From Alteromonas aquimaris (GTDB lineage: Bacteria; Pseudomonadota; Gammaproteobacteria; Enterobacterales; Alteromonadaceae), in assembly GCF_026183695.1 (NCBI RefSeq), contig NZ_JAPFRD010000005.1:266014-330013 (forward strand): DNA of 64,000 bases, written 5' to 3'. The number at the start of each line of letters is the position of its first letter. Position 1 is the stretch's first letter. Of this stretch, positions 9,881 to 20,578 are shown in pieces. The notes under the pieces are model-generated. The model saw only the letters and a program-made list of their open reading frames with translations, did not search any database and was not told the origin of the DNA. The position numbers and the translations under genes were made by a program.

Positions 9881-10054
9881 TTATTCATCTTCCGAATTGG
9901 CAACAACGGCTAAAGCGATGGTATTGGCACCTACGCTCGCCGACGTAGCTCTATACCCTGCACTCCAGAGGCTTCCAGCCCAACCGCCGAGGAACCCTCC
10001 AGCAGCACCCATCGCAGCACCACTAAGCGCTCCTTTCCAGCCACCACCGTTCAT
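9881..10054 (-). CDS. Gly/Ala-rich glycine-zipper peptide or remnant
   Basis: The minus strand encodes about 57 residues from ATG 10054: MNGGGWKGALSGAAMGAAGG, then a WAG/SLWSAGY segment, ending in the acidic NSEDE. The frame is open upstream to 10090 and reads ...ALTGG just before the Met, resembling a double-glycine processing site, but no upstream start codon exists in frame. It could be a bacteriocin-like peptide that lost its leader, or a leftover of a larger RHS-type or glycine-zipper protein. A purine-rich AGGTGGA abuts the ATG too closely for a good ribosome-binding site. Confidence 0.35.
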   Translation of the reverse strand: MNGGGWKGALSGAAMGAAGGFLGGWAGSLWSAGYRATSASVGANTIALAVVANSEDE

Positions 10055-10216
10055 TCCACCTGTGAGTGCATTGCCAATGGGTAGTCGCGCTCATCTATCG
10101 CGGCATACGTTTGGGGTTAGCAAAGCTATGAATTAACCGGGCAAGGGAACGGTGGGTTACTAATTCTCATTGAAAAAGACAAATTCAACGCGAACTAGTC
10201 TGCATGTACCATAAGC

Positions 10217-10786
10217 TTATCCCTGTGACTCATCCATTTCAGCAATGGGAAATTCTTTTGCGAACGCGACCACCTCTTCCAGTGATGCAGAACTTGATTC
10301 AAACATTAACATGCCGCCGTTGCGCAAAGTAACACTGACACTGGCATTATTGTTTTCCACGCTAGTCATCGCAGTGCGTTTTTGGATGCGGACCTTTTGC
10401 CCGGCTCCAGCTTGCATGCCAAATTGTGCGAGAGCAGAAAAAGCTTGCATAGCCGCGCCACTATTGCCTGAATTGAGGGTGACATTAATCCGTTTGTCGC
10501 CTTTAGTATACTCACGACTAACCATATTCATGCCCATCGCATTTTGTTGTTCAAGCTCACTGCCACTATAGCCACTAATCTCATCTTTAAAATAAGTATT
10601 GGTTTTGGCCTGTTGCTCCTGTTCCATCAGTGTTACGCACCAGCGCGCATCCTCTAAGGCGTTATCAAGATCGCCATCGGCATATAACTGAGCGGCGCTT
10701 CTGCACGAGTCTTCGGCTGATTCTTTAGCTTGGCTAAACGGAATAAGTAAACTGGTGGCAACAACTATTAATACTTGGTGTTTCAT
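10217..10786 (-). CDS. Exported protein of unknown function
   Basis: About 189 residues starting MKHQVLIVVATSLLIPFSQA, a clear Sec signal peptide. I chose ATG 10786 because AGGGGA lies 6 nt upstream; an ATG 18 nt earlier has no such site. The mature N-terminus has a short TPR-like stretch with two Cys (SCRSAAQLYADGDLDNALED, then RWC). A beta-rich domain follows, with a Gly/Ala/Met-rich patch (about residues 105-130). No family is recognised. Probably periplasmic. Confidence 0.7.
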   Translation of the reverse strand: MKHQVLIVVATSLLIPFSQAKESAEDSCRSAAQLYADGDLDNALEDARWCVTLMEQEQQAKTNTYFKDEISGYSGSELEQQNAMGMNMVSREYTKGDKRINVTLNSGNSGAAMQAFSALAQFGMQAGAGQKVRIQKRTAMTSVENNNASVSVTLRNGGMLMFESSSASLEEVVAFAKEFPIAEMDESQG

Positions 10787-11082
10787 GTTGAATCCCCTCA
10801 TCATTTAAACAAAGTTACGGAGCGTCCCGCTCAACTTCTTTCCGAAGCGTTAACAGCAGTTTTTTCAAGCGAAGAAACGCAATACGCTTTAATCGCATCA
10901 GGGTGGGCGAAAATCGACCAGATGATAGTGCGAAGCACACCCGGTTATGTCACTTGATAACGGGGTGAGTGCCATATTTTCAGCTACTAAAAATATAGAC
11001 ACACTTTGACTATGCCTACAAATTTAAATCAATTATTAATAGTTACTTTGGCCTACTCACAGCCACGAATTCTATTAACCGA

Positions 11083-12723
11083 TCACCTCACCTTTGGCAT
11101 ATATCGTTTAACAATCGCAGCCGCATCAACATCAGGGGGGAGAGTGCCGTACTGATGAAAACCACGTTCAGCTAATCTGGCTTTAACAAAGGCTTCGGCG
11201 ATAAAGTGCTCACCATCGCGAATTAAGGTGGCTGCCTGCCAAAGCAATGCTATCGATTCCATATGACAGCGCGCTTGCATTTCCAACGTTGTGGTATCTG
11301 CCAAAGCCGTTTTCATTTGCGCGAGTTTTTTATCGAAAAGCACAAAATGTCCTTTTCCTCGTTCCAATTCTGCCATAAGTACTGAAAACGCATCGGGTTC
11401 CCGGTTGAGCACCCTCAATAAATCAAGACACTGCACATTGCCTGAGCCCTCCCAAATGGCATTTACAGGCGCTTCTCGGTAAAGTCTGGCGGTGACATTT
11501 TCATTAACGAACCCAACCCCACCAATACATTCCATCGCCTCGTAGGTGTGTTGGATCGCACGTTTGCAAATCCAGTATTTCCCTATCGCGGTGGCGCTGC
11601 GAATAAGCGCTTGTTCGGCCGCGGTTGCACTATTATCCAATGCATGAGCGATGCGAAACGAGATCGCGGTGGCTGCTTCTGCTTCAAGTGCCAGGTCAGC
11701 CAGTACATTTAGCATAAGAGGTTGCTCATGTAGGAACTTCCCAAACACCTTCCGCTCGCCGGTATGCCAAATCGCTTCTTTGGCAGCCTGTGCCATTAAC
11801 GCGCTTGAACCGAGCATACAGTCGTAACGGGTAAGGGCAACCATTTGGATAATAGTTGCGATCCCTCTGCCTTCCTCTCCCAGCATCCAGCCCTGTGCAC
11901 CCAGAAATTCAATTTCAGAGCTGGCATTGGATAGATTACCTGCTTTATTTTTAAGTCGCTGAATATGCATTGGATTTTTGCTGCCATCTTCCCGCCAGCG
12001 GGGCACGAGAAAACAAGAGAGACCGGAAGCTGCTTGTGCCAACACCAAAAACGCGTCGCACATGGGCGCAGAACAAAACCATTTATGGCCCACTAAAGTG
12101 TATAGCTTTCCGCCTCCAGTTTCGCCCACCGGGGTGGCAATGGTCGTGTTGGCGCGCACATCTGAACCACCCTGTTTTTCAGTCATCGCCATGCCTATGG
12201 TCACGCCTTGCTTCTTAAACCAGGGTTTATTTGTACCATCGTAATGGGGGGAAAGTATTTTAGGCAGCCATTCCTCAGCAATATCAGGCTGCACTGAGAT
12301 GGCGGGGATGCTGGCAAATGTCATTGTTAATGGGCAACCTGAACCCGGGTCAGCATGGGTATGCAAAAATGCCATTGCACCACGAACGACGTGTGCACCG
12401 GATTTCGGGGTCGTCCACGGCAAGCTGCAATGACCCTGAGTGATAGCGTGCTCCATCAGGTGGTGGTAAGCAGGGTGATACCTGACGTCGTCTATGCGGT
12501 GTCCAAACCTGTCGTGGGGCTGGAATTCAGGCAGATATTTGTTGGCGTCAAATCCAGCCTGTAACAATTCGTGACCAATGTGGTGGCCAAACGAGCTGAG
12601 CTTTTGCTCGCCCCACTTCCCGCCATATCGATTAACCCAGTATTGCAAAACCTCGTCAGCTAAATAGGCATTATAATTTTCTAAAGCTGAAGGTTGATTA
12701 AAAACGTCATGGGTTTGTTGCAT
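11083..12723 (-). CDS. aidB: AidB-like acyl-CoA dehydrogenase / alkylation-response flavoprotein
   Basis: Homologous along its length to E. coli AidB, an FAD protein of the adaptive response to DNA alkylation with weak isovaleryl-CoA dehydrogenase activity. Conserved stretches include THDVFNQP at the start, MTFASIPA, MTEKQGGSDVRANTT, GHKWFCSAP and EAMECIGGVGF, and REAPVNAIWEGSGNVQCLDL near residue 410. I place the start at ATG 12723 because the residues after it match the E. coli N-terminus; a GTG 24 nt upstream lacks a ribosome-binding site. No ada or alkA is adjacent. Confidence 0.92.
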   Translation of the reverse strand: MQQTHDVFNQPSALENYNAYLADEVLQYWVNRYGGKWGEQKLSSFGHHIGHELLQAGFDANKYLPEFQPHDRFGHRIDDVRYHPAYHHLMEHAITQGHCSLPWTTPKSGAHVVRGAMAFLHTHADPGSGCPLTMTFASIPAISVQPDIAEEWLPKILSPHYDGTNKPWFKKQGVTIGMAMTEKQGGSDVRANTTIATPVGETGGGKLYTLVGHKWFCSAPMCDAFLVLAQAASGLSCFLVPRWREDGSKNPMHIQRLKNKAGNLSNASSEIEFLGAQGWMLGEEGRGIATIIQMVALTRYDCMLGSSALMAQAAKEAIWHTGERKVFGKFLHEQPLMLNVLADLALEAEAATAISFRIAHALDNSATAAEQALIRSATAIGKYWICKRAIQHTYEAMECIGGVGFVNENVTARLYREAPVNAIWEGSGNVQCLDLLRVLNREPDAFSVLMAELERGKGHFVLFDKKLAQMKTALADTTTLEMQARCHMESIALLWQAATLIRDGEHFIAEAFVKARLAERGFHQYGTLPPDVDAAAIVKRYMPKVR

Positions 12724-12797
12724 ACTTGCAGTCCGTCGAGTCGTCACTGGTTGAATAATAACTACTGTACTGCGTGTTTATTCGAATGTCAGGCTAA

Positions 12798-13430
12798 TTA
12801 GCGCTTCGCTGAGTCAATATCGATTAATACCAAAATTGCCGATTGGCCACCATACTCTTTCGGGGCCTGGTGGAAGGCCTTTACATGAGGATGTTGGATA
12901 AGATAGTGGGGCAGGGCATTCTTTAAAATACCCGAGCCTTTTCCATGCATTACGCTTACACAATCAATCAGCTCCTTTCTGGCAGTGTAAATAAGTGCCG
13001 CCAGTTCCTGCTTTGCTGCTTCTTTAGTTAAGCCATGCAGATCCAGCACCATTTCCGGTGAAAAATCTCCGCGTCGCAATTGTTTTAATACATATGTAGA
13101 TACATCAGATTTGCAGTACCGCATTGGCCCTTCATCTGGAAGTTGGGCCTGATACATATCTGAAAAACTGAATGTGGCGGCCATCCGACGATGACTAATT
13201 TCGGAAAAATCGGCCGATTGCTGGTGTAACTTACTTGACTCGGCGCTTTTTTTGATTCTTTTTGGAGGGGGTATTTTGTCCTGAATTAGCGGTTTCACCC
13301 CTTTCACCACCTCCCGAAATGATATTTCATCATTTTGCTCGACGTTGATATTTGCTTTTTTAGTCTTAAGACGTTCATCAGCAAGTTGCTTTTTTAGTTG
13401 TCGAAGTTCTTTCATAGATGAATTAAGCAT
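12798..13430 (-). CDS. smrB: Smr-domain endonuclease SmrB
   Basis: A predicted ribosome-collision sensor nuclease that cleaves mRNA between stalled ribosomes, by homology to E. coli SmrB. The C-terminal Smr domain has the DLHG motif (about residue 129) and MHGKGSGILK (about 160). The N-terminal half is a charged, Lys-rich helical extension. It is divergent from prmB across 63 nt, the same smrB/prmB/aroC arrangement as in E. coli, which supports the assignment. Confidence 0.9.
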   Translation of the reverse strand: MLNSSMKELRQLKKQLADERLKTKKANINVEQNDEISFREVVKGVKPLIQDKIPPPKRIKKSAESSKLHQQSADFSEISHRRMAATFSFSDMYQAQLPDEGPMRYCKSDVSTYVLKQLRRGDFSPEMVLDLHGLTKEAAKQELAALIYTARKELIDCVSVMHGKGSGILKNALPHYLIQHPHVKAFHQAPKEYGGQSAILVLIDIDSAKR

Positions 13431-13493
13431 GGGCGTAGCGTTTATCTTTGGGTATGATATCAGCTTTATAATTATCCATGTACCTTAGTCGTT

Positions 13494-14432
13494 ATGACCG
13501 ATAAATTTTATTTAGAAGAAGCAATTAATGATCTTAGTACTGTGATGGATTTGGTCAGGTGGGCCTGTAGCCGATTTAATGACGCGCAATTGTATTTTGG
13601 TCATGGCACTGATAACGCGTGGGATGAAGCAACAAGCTTAGTGTTACAGGCTTTACACTTACCTTACTCGCTTCTGGAACAGACTCAGCAGTCCGTAATC
13701 AGCGCTGCCCTGACACGCAGCGAAAAGGAAAAAATCGCTGAGCTGGTTTTAAAGCGTGTACAGACCAGAATGCCGTTGCCTTACATAACCAATGAAGCGT
13801 GGTTTTGTGGAATGCCTTTTTACGTGGATGAACGTGTACTTATTCCCCGTTCACCCTTTGCTGAGCTTATCCAAAACCGTTTTTCGCCCTTCGTAGTAGA
13901 CGCGCCTAACACCATTTTAGATATGTGTACGGGGGGGGGCTGTATTGCCATTGCATTGGCGCATACATTTGAAACTGCACACGTTGATGCAGTGGATATT
14001 AGTCACGATGCACTGGAAGTAGCAGATATAAACATTCAGGAACACCAGTTATCGGACCGCGTATATCCTATTCAGTCAGATCTTTTCACTAGTCTTCAGG
14101 GCCAGCGATACGACTTAATTGTTTCCAATCCGCCCTATGTAGATGCGGAAGATATGGCTGATTTGCCCGATGAATTTCAACATGAACCGGCATTAGCATT
14201 AGCGGCTGGGGATGATGGTCTAGATTTGGTTGAAACTATGTTAAAGCAAGCTCCTGACTATCTCGCCGATAATGGCTGGATATTTGTCGAAGTGGGCAAT
14301 AGCGAAGTGCATATGGAGCAGCGTTTCCCTGGTCTTAACGTTGAATGGCTGAACTTCGAGCATGGCGGGCATGGCATTTTTGCCATTTCAAAAGAATCGC
14401 TCATCACCTACTGGCAGCAAAAGGAACAATAA
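13494..14432 (+). CDS. prmB: Ribosomal protein L3 glutamine N5-methyltransferase
   Basis: A SAM-dependent enzyme that methylates a Gln of ribosomal protein L3. The SAM motif I region is [17 protein letters not shown] (about residues 142-158) and the catalytic NPPYVD is near residue 215. The length (312) fits PrmB, and the N-terminal helical domain and position before aroC separate it from HemK/PrmC. The aroC ATG begins 5 nt after the stop. Confidence 0.94.
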   Translation: MTDKFYLEEAINDLSTVMDLVRWACSRFNDAQLYFGHGTDNAWDEATSLVLQALHLPYSLLEQTQQSVISAALTRSEKEKIAELVLKRVQTRMPLPYITNEAWFCGMPFYVDERVLIPRSPFAELIQNRFSPFVVDAPNTILDMCTGGGCIAIALAHTFETAHVDAVDISHDALEVADINIQEHQLSDRVYPIQSDLFTSLQGQRYDLIVSNPPYVDAEDMADLPDEFQHEPALALAAGDDGLDLVETMLKQAPDYLADNGWIFVEVGNSEVHMEQRFPGLNVEWLNFEHGGHGIFAISKESLITYWQQKEQ

Positions 14433-14436
14433 GTTA

Positions 14437-15540
14437 ATGGCGGGAAACAGCTTCGGAAAACTTTTTACCGTTACCACGTTTGGTGAAAGTCATGGCATTG
14501 CAATTGGGGGCGTGGTGGATGGATGTCCTCCGGGGCTGACGCTTAGCGAGGCAGATTTGCAACCTGATTTAGATCGCAGAAAGCCAGGTACTTCCCGCTA
14601 TACCACTGCCAGAAGGGAAAGCGATGAAGTGCAAATATTATCGGGCGTTTTCGAGGGTAAAACTACCGGCACCAGTATTGGCTTGTTAATTAAAAACATG
14701 GACCAACGCAGCCAGGACTATTCTGAGATTGCCGATCGCTTTCGTCCTGGTCATGCTGATTATACGTATCAACAAAAATATGGAAGCCGCGATTATCGGG
14801 GTGGTGGTCGCTCATCTGCGCGCGAAACAGCTATCAGAGTGGCCGCAGGAGCCATTGCTAAAAAATTTTTAAAGGTCCATTTTGGGGTTGAAGTGTCAGG
14901 TTATCTGTCTCAGTTGGGGCCCATTAAAATTGACAATGTAAACCCCGAAAGCAAAGAATCAAACCCGTTTTTCTGCCCCGACCCGGATAAATTGAAACAA
15001 CTTGATGCTTATATGCGTGATTTGAAAAAGTCAGGAGATTCAATTGGCGCAAAAGTGACAGTTATTGCTTCTGGTGTTAAGCCCGGGTGGGGGGAACCTG
15101 TGTTTGACCGGCTAGATGCAGATATTGCATCGGCCATGATGGGTATTAATGCAGTGAAAGGCGTCGAAATTGGCGACGGTTTTGATGTGGTGGAGCAACG
15201 TGGAAGTGAGCATCGAGACACCCTGACCCCAAGTGGGTTTAAGTCAAATCATTCGGGGGGCGTACTCGGTGGTATTTCAAGCGGTCAGGACGTGATAGTC
15301 AATTTGGCGCTTAAACCCACCTCCAGTATTTCAGTGCCAGGTAAAACCATCAACCTTCAGGGCGAAGAAATCGATATCGTTACTAAAGGGCGCCATGATC
15401 CCTGTGTCGGTATTCGGGCCGTTCCCATTGCTGAGGCAATGCTTGCCATAGTTTTGATGGATCACTGTCTAAGGCATCGAGCACAAAACGCTCATGTTAC
15501 CAGCATTACCCCGGATATTTGCGATAAAACTTCTTCGTAA
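14437..15540 (+). CDS. aroC: Chorismate synthase
   Basis: Converts EPSP to chorismate with reduced FMN, the last step of the shikimate pathway. Signatures: [18 protein letters not shown] near the N-terminus, [14 protein letters not shown] (about residues 104-117), [12 protein letters not shown] (about 122) and [17 protein letters not shown] near the C-terminus. I start it at ATG 14437 ([20 protein letters not shown]), 5 nt after the prmB stop; AAGGAA lies within the prmB end. 367 residues, full length. Confidence 0.97.
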   Translation: MAGNSFGKLFTVTTFGESHGIAIGGVVDGCPPGLTLSEADLQPDLDRRKPGTSRYTTARRESDEVQILSGVFEGKTTGTSIGLLIKNMDQRSQDYSEIADRFRPGHADYTYQQKYGSRDYRGGGRSSARETAIRVAAGAIAKKFLKVHFGVEVSGYLSQLGPIKIDNVNPESKESNPFFCPDPDKLKQLDAYMRDLKKSGDSIGAKVTVIASGVKPGWGEPVFDRLDADIASAMMGINAVKGVEIGDGFDVVEQRGSEHRDTLTPSGFKSNHSGGVLGGISSGQDVIVNLALKPTSSISVPGKTINLQGEEIDIVTKGRHDPCVGIRAVPIAEAMLAIVLMDHCLRHRAQNAHVTSITPDICDKTSS

Positions 15541-15552
15541 GACTTAAAAACT

Positions 15553-16740
15553 GTGAACTTACCCTCTACTGGTGAAACACGCATTTCGCCCCTAAATCTT
15601 GTGCTTCTTTGTGTTACCTACCTGTTGTACTTCGGCCAACTTGGGGTGCTGGTACCCTACTTGGGTATTTTTCTGGATGGTCGAGGTTATTCTTCCGAAC
15701 AGATCGGTGAGCTGTTTGCCATCATTACGCTGGCACGTATTTTAGGACCTTCGCTTTGGGCCAGCATAGCGGATAAATCAGGAAAGACTCTTCGCGTGCT
15801 GCAACTTGGGTGCGTTTTGACCGTGTGCTCTTTTGCCACCATCTTTTGGCAGGATACCTTCTGGGGACTCGCATTTTCTTTTGGCATGATGATGATGTTC
15901 TGGACGGCGGTGTTACCGCAGCTTGAAGTCATCACCATGCAAAGCGTCAAACTAGCAGGGAGTAACTATGGGACAATTCGTCTGTGGGGTAGCATTGGCT
16001 TTATAATTCTAACCATAGCGGTGGGTAAGGCGCTGGATTATTTTACTACTGAGGTGCCTATTTATGCCAGTATGTTTACGCTTACTGCATTGATGGTCAG
16101 TACGTTTTTCTTAACTCAACCGGCTACATCAAAAAGAACTAACGAACAATCAGGTGATTTTTGGAAAGTTATTAAACACCCTGCATTTATCGTTTTCATT
16201 TTATCGGCCACCTTACTTCAGGTAAGTTTTGGCACTTATTATGGTTTTTTTACGCTCTATCTTAGAGATTTAGGCTATAGCGGCCAGCAAACAGGGTTAT
16301 TGATTGCGTTGGGAGTGGTGGCCGAAGTCGTGATATTTATGTATGCGCAAAAACTACTCAACCGGTACAGCGTTAGCAGCTTACTTGTTCTTAGCGGCGT
16401 ATTGACGGCGCTACGCTGGTATGCACTTGGGGCGTGGGGAAGTCATGCAACCGTGGTTATTGTAAGTCAGCTACTGCATGCTTTTAGCTTTGGTTTAACG
16501 CATGCAGCTTCCGTTCACTTCATTCACCACCGCTTGCCCGCGCACTTTCATAGCCGCGGACAGGCGATTTATATCAGCGTGGCGTTTGGTTTAGGCGGCG
16601 CGTCGGGCAACTACATTGCTGGACAAATCTGGCAGCAAGGGACAAACGCCTATCTATCGTTCAGCTTTTCGGCGACGCTGGCGTTGCTGAGTGCATTCGT
16701 ATTCGGCATTTTTTCGTTCAAAAAATGGCAATCGGCTTAA
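15553..16740 (+). CDS. MFS transporter, HcaT/NupG-like
   Basis: 395 residues with about 12 hydrophobic segments. The loop GRGYSSEQIGELFAI and the following helix LARILGPSLWASIADKSGK resemble the MFS_1_like/HcaT group. It starts at GTG 12 nt after the aroC stop, with no better start nearby, so it is probably the third gene of the prmB-aroC transcript. The substrate cannot be inferred. Confidence 0.8.
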   Translation: MNLPSTGETRISPLNLVLLCVTYLLYFGQLGVLVPYLGIFLDGRGYSSEQIGELFAIITLARILGPSLWASIADKSGKTLRVLQLGCVLTVCSFATIFWQDTFWGLAFSFGMMMMFWTAVLPQLEVITMQSVKLAGSNYGTIRLWGSIGFIILTIAVGKALDYFTTEVPIYASMFTLTALMVSTFFLTQPATSKRTNEQSGDFWKVIKHPAFIVFILSATLLQVSFGTYYGFFTLYLRDLGYSGQQTGLLIALGVVAEVVIFMYAQKLLNRYSVSSLLVLSGVLTALRWYALGAWGSHATVVIVSQLLHAFSFGLTHAASVHFIHHRLPAHFHSRGQAIYISVAFGLGGASGNYIAGQIWQQGTNAYLSFSFSATLALLSAFVFGIFSFKKWQSA

Positions 16741-16785
16741 AAGCAGAGTAGCTTGTGGGTAAAAAGTGAGAAGGAGGTAGAGTTA

Positions 16786-17730
16786 ATGAAAAAGGCGTTA
16801 CTAATTATAGGGCTACTCATTCAAAGTGTACTGGTACATGCTCAACCAGTGGCGAGCAATATCTGGCTGTTTTCACTGCGTTACGAGAACAACTTGCCTC
16901 ATATAGAGCAAGCTTTAAAAATTACTGACAATAACGGTTACTCTAATCAACCCCACTTTTTACCTCACGGCCATTCATTATATTTCACGCAGGAAATGGG
17001 GGCGGGAGAGCAAACACAAATGGATGTGTTCGAATATCATATCGTAAAACGGCAGCACACCAATTTAACCTCCAGCGCGACCTCTGAGTACTCTCCTACG
17101 CCGTTGCCGTTAGGAAATGGCTTCTCAGTTATCAAGGTCGATAAGCAGGGTAAACAATGGCTATGGGCGCACTCTACAGACCAGGGGATGGCTGGAAAAA
17201 TAGTGGATGCAGAGCCCGTGGGGTACCATGTGTGGACGTCGAGTGATACCGTTTTAGCGTTTATTTTAGGGGAACCCCATACGCTGCAAAGCATCACACG
17301 TTCGGGTTACCAGCATATCGTGGACGAATATATTGGCGCCAGTTTGTGGCCCATTCCTGGTACCGATATGTTCAGCTATACCAAAAATCCGGCTCCCGAT
17401 TCACAGCCATGGACTTTAATGGCGTATGATCAAACATCAGCTCAGACTACAGTGTTATCAACTATGCCGGGTAGTAATCAATACATGGCTTGGACGCATG
17501 ATGCAAAAGCGTTGGTAGTTGAAGGAACCACTATTTTATCGTGGTCGCTGGCACCCAATAACGGGGATGGTGAAGAGCGTGGACAGCCAGAGAGCGACGA
17601 TATAGCGGAGGGCGACGAAAATGAACGCTGGCAAGCTTGGTTGGATATCTCAACCCACTGCCCGAACGGTGCTACGCGGCTTCATTTAGGGAGACACGAC
17701 AGGTATCTGGCACTGGTTTGTAACGAATAG
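16786..17730 (+). CDS. Exported TolB-like beta-propeller protein
   Basis: The mature part has repeated short beta-strand patterns (HFLPHGHSLYFTQEMG, EYSPTPLPLGNGFSVIKVD, QYMAWTHDAKALVVEG) resembling WD40/TolB-type propeller blades. The signal peptide is MKKALLIIGLLIQSVLVHA. ATG 16786 is chosen because a perfect AGGAGG lies 8 nt upstream. An acidic linker (GDGEERGQPESDD) sits near residue 265. It follows the MFS gene by 45 nt. Function unknown; probably periplasmic. Confidence 0.7.
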   Translation: MKKALLIIGLLIQSVLVHAQPVASNIWLFSLRYENNLPHIEQALKITDNNGYSNQPHFLPHGHSLYFTQEMGAGEQTQMDVFEYHIVKRQHTNLTSSATSEYSPTPLPLGNGFSVIKVDKQGKQWLWAHSTDQGMAGKIVDAEPVGYHVWTSSDTVLAFILGEPHTLQSITRSGYQHIVDEYIGASLWPIPGTDMFSYTKNPAPDSQPWTLMAYDQTSAQTTVLSTMPGSNQYMAWTHDAKALVVEGTTILSWSLAPNNGDGEERGQPESDDIAEGDENERWQAWLDISTHCPNGATRLHLGRHDRYLALVCNE

Positions 17731-17763
17731 GCCAGCGCGTTAGAACACACAATTGTTGGTGCA

Positions 17764-19284
17764 TCAGGCGGCGGGAGGTGGTCGTCTGCATTCGGCAATC
17801 ACCTCAATCTCACCCTCTGAATTGACTTGTTCCAACCTTACATCAAACTTCCACAGTCGATGAAGGTGTCGCATTACCTCATCTTTTGAGTCTGCCAGGG
17901 GGATGTCGTGTTGCGGAATATAACGGAGTGTCAAGGAACGATCGCCTCTCACATTTACATTATAAACCTGGATGTTGGGCTCCAGATTGCTTAAATTATA
18001 TTGAGCAGACAGCTTTTCTTTGATGGTACGGTACCCCATCTCATCGTGTATCGCACTCACGCTGACATACGGTTTTTCAGAATTATCCTCCACCGCAAAG
18101 AGTTTAAAATCGCGAATCAACTTGGGTGACAAAAACTGGCTGATGAAGCTTTCATCCTTGAAATTTTTCATTGCAAAATGAACGGTCTCTAACCAGTCTT
18201 TTCCAGCGACATCAGGTAAAAAGTCTCTATCTTCCGGGGTCGGGTTTTGGCACATTCTTTTAATGTCCATAAACATATTAAACCCCAGTGCATAGGGATT
18301 AATGCCAGAATAATAGGGTGAGTTGTATTCTGGCTGTTTTACAACACTGGTATGGCTGTGCAAAAACTCCATCATAAAGCGCTCTGTAACCAACCCTTCA
18401 TCATAGAGCTGATTTAAAATGTGGTAATGCCAAAAACACGCCCAGCCCTCATTCATCACTTGGGTTTGTTTTTGCGGATAAAAGTATTGCGAGATTTTGC
18501 GGACAATTCGCACCAGCTCTCGTTGCCAGCTCTCTAACAATGGCGCATTTTTCTCGATAAAATACAATAAATTTTCCTGGGGCTCAGCCGGAAATCTTCG
18601 TTTCTCTGGATCTTTACTGGCTTTGGAGGATGGCAATGTACGCCAAAGTTCATTCACTTGAGTTTGCAGATAGCGCGCGCGCTCCTTCAGCCGGCTTTTT
18701 TCCTCTTCCAAAGAGAGTTTTTGTGGTCGTTTATATCTATCTACCCCAAAATTCATTAAGGCATGGCACGAGTCCAGCGTATTTTCTACTTCTTCATAGC
18801 CATATTTTTCTTCACATTTGGCGATATAATTTTTAGCAAATACCAAATAATCAACAATTGAGCTGGCATCAGTCCAGGTCTCAAATAAATAGTTACCCTT
18901 AAAAAACGAATTATGCCCATAGCATGCGTGCGCCATCACCAATGCTTGCATAGTGATGGTATTTTCCTCCATCAAGTAGGCAATGCATGGGTCAGAGTTA
19001 ATCACTATTTCATAGGCCAGGCCCATGAATCCTCGTCGGTAATTTTGCTCGGTCTGAATAAACTTTTTTCCGTAAGACCAATGAGTATAATTTATGGGCA
19101 TACCGATGCTTGCGTAGGCGTCCATCATCTGCTCTGCCGTGATAACTTCAATCTGATTTGGATACGTCTCTAACTTGAAATTTTTAGCAATGCGATCAAT
19201 TTCGGCTTCATAGCGGGCGATTAAGTCAAATGTCCAATCTGGACCATCAGGCAGTACTTTCGTTGTTTTCTTTTTGCGAGGCAT
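17764..19284 (-). CDS. SpoVR-family protein
   Basis: 506 residues from ATG 19284 (MPRKKKTTKVLPDGPDWTFD), preceded by AGGAGG. It matches the SpoVR family (YcgB in E. coli) across the length, with conserved stretches HWSYGKKF, NYLFETWTDASSIVDYL, MNEGWACFWHYHILNQLYDE and YALGFNMFMDIKRMC. The biochemical role is not established. In many Gram-negative bacteria it is linked to yeaG and yeaH in stationary-phase and nitrogen-starvation responses, and here it begins 1 nt after yeaH. Confidence 0.93.
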   Translation of the reverse strand: MPRKKKTTKVLPDGPDWTFDLIARYEAEIDRIAKNFKLETYPNQIEVITAEQMMDAYASIGMPINYTHWSYGKKFIQTEQNYRRGFMGLAYEIVINSDPCIAYLMEENTITMQALVMAHACYGHNSFFKGNYLFETWTDASSIVDYLVFAKNYIAKCEEKYGYEEVENTLDSCHALMNFGVDRYKRPQKLSLEEEKSRLKERARYLQTQVNELWRTLPSSKASKDPEKRRFPAEPQENLLYFIEKNAPLLESWQRELVRIVRKISQYFYPQKQTQVMNEGWACFWHYHILNQLYDEGLVTERFMMEFLHSHTSVVKQPEYNSPYYSGINPYALGFNMFMDIKRMCQNPTPEDRDFLPDVAGKDWLETVHFAMKNFKDESFISQFLSPKLIRDFKLFAVEDNSEKPYVSVSAIHDEMGYRTIKEKLSAQYNLSNLEPNIQVYNVNVRGDRSLTLRYIPQHDIPLADSKDEVMRHLHRLWKFDVRLEQVNSEGEIEVIAECRRPPPAA

Positions 19285-19285
19285 A

Positions 19286-20578
19286 TTACAAACCTCCTGA
19301 AGCAACTGGTTGTTCGGTGCGTTTTTTAAATAGCTCCCGGAATACCGGGAAAATATCACTGACTTCCCTGATATGGCGACATACAAAATTTTCAGCGACA
19401 GACGCCACCTTCTCGTATTCCCGCCACAAGCTTTGATGTTGGCGATCGGTAATTTCGATGTAGGCAAAGTAGCGGGTTACAGGCAGTAAGCTACTGAGTA
19501 ATAACTGTGAGCAGTGGGGGGAGTCGTCTGCCCAGTTGTCACCATCCGAGGCTTGCGCGGCATAAATATTCCAGTCAGTATCCCGATACCTCTCCTTAAT
19601 GATTTCATCCATTAATTTCAGTGCGCTTGACACTATTGTTCCGCCGGTTTCCTGCGAGTAGAAAAATTCTTCCTCATCCACTTCCTTAGCTTGGGTATGA
19701 TGGCGAATGTAGACTACTTCAACATTTTCGTATGTTCGGGTTAAAAATAAATATAACAAGATATAAAATCGCTTGGCGATATCCTTCGTTGCCTGATCCA
19801 TCGAGCCGGAAACATCCATCAAACAAAACATCACTGCTTTGCTGGTGGGAACAGGGCGGCGATCATAATTTTTAAAACGTAAGTCAAATGTATCAATGAA
19901 AGGGACGCGGGCAATCTTGGCTTTTAGCTGCTTTATTTCTTCTTCCAGCTCAATAATAGCCAACGTATTTTCATGTTTATCATCTTTTAACGCTTGCAGT
20001 TTTTCTTCGAGCTCGCGTAATTTCGCGCGATCCTTTCCTGTTAAGGCAATTCTTCTGGCTACCGAGCCTTTCAAAGAACGTACTATATCCAGGTTACTCG
20101 GGACACCGTCTGTTTGATAGCCTGCACGATAGGTTTCATATTGGATCACTTTATCAAAATGTGTGCGTTTGAGGTTCGGTAAAGCAAGGTCGTCAAATAA
20201 CAGCTCCAGATATTCGTCTTTCGAAATGGAAAAAACGAATTCATCCTGCCCTTCGCCTGTGTTGCTGGCATCCCCACTTCCCCCACCTTGGCCACCACCT
20301 GAAGGAGGGCGGTTGATTCTGTCTCCTGTAGTAAATTGATCGTTACCTGGATGTACAACAGAACGCTTTCCGCCTTTCCCAGTGTGGAAAACCGGTTCAG
20401 TGATGTCTTTGGCGGGAATGCTGATTTTTTCACCGGTTTCCAAATCAGTGACGGAACGATTTCCTACTGCATCAGATACCGCACGTTTAATTTGTTGTTT
20501 ATAACGACGGAGAAATCGCTGTCGGTTTACCGTGCTCTTTCCTTTACTATTTAACCGTCTATCGATGAAATGCGCCAT
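19286..20578 (-). CDS. yeaH: YeaH/YhbH-family protein (DUF444)
   Basis: 430 residues. It starts [20 protein letters not shown] and contains a Gly-rich linker ([13 protein letters not shown], about residues 90-102). A von Willebrand A-like domain has the metal-site pattern [11 protein letters not shown] (about 250) and later SDGDNWADD. It is encoded between yeaG and spoVR on one strand, the usual module with the PrkA kinase. The role is inferred from this partnership; no enzymatic activity is known. Confidence 0.93.
   Translation of the reverse strand: MAHFIDRRLNSKGKSTVNRQRFLRRYKQQIKRAVSDAVGNRSVTDLETGEKISIPAKDITEPVFHTGKGGKRSVVHPGNDQFTTGDRINRPPSGGGQGGGSGDASNTGEGQDEFVFSISKDEYLELLFDDLALPNLKRTHFDKVIQYETYRAGYQTDGVPSNLDIVRSLKGSVARRIALTGKDRAKLRELEEKLQALKDDKHENTLAIIELEEEIKQLKAKIARVPFIDTFDLRFKNYDRRPVPTSKAVMFCLMDVSGSMDQATKDIAKRFYILLYLFLTRTYENVEVVYIRHHTQAKEVDEEEFFYSQETGGTIVSSALKLMDEIIKERYRDTDWNIYAAQASDGDNWADDSPHCSQLLLSSLLPVTRYFAYIEITDRQHQSLWREYEKVASVAENFVCRHIREVSDIFPVFRELFKKRTEQPVASGGL

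Noticed and set aside
9843..10136. 97-codon proline-rich plus-strand frame
   Set aside because: It is the complement of the Gly/Ala-rich minus-strand frame; proline-rich composition results from GGN codons read backwards, and there is no ribosome-binding site.
10775..10957. 60-codon plus-strand frame ending IASGWAKIDQMIVRSTPGYVT
   Set aside because: The end looks faintly coding, but it begins inside the oppositely oriented exported-protein gene, lacks a start context, and matches no family I know.
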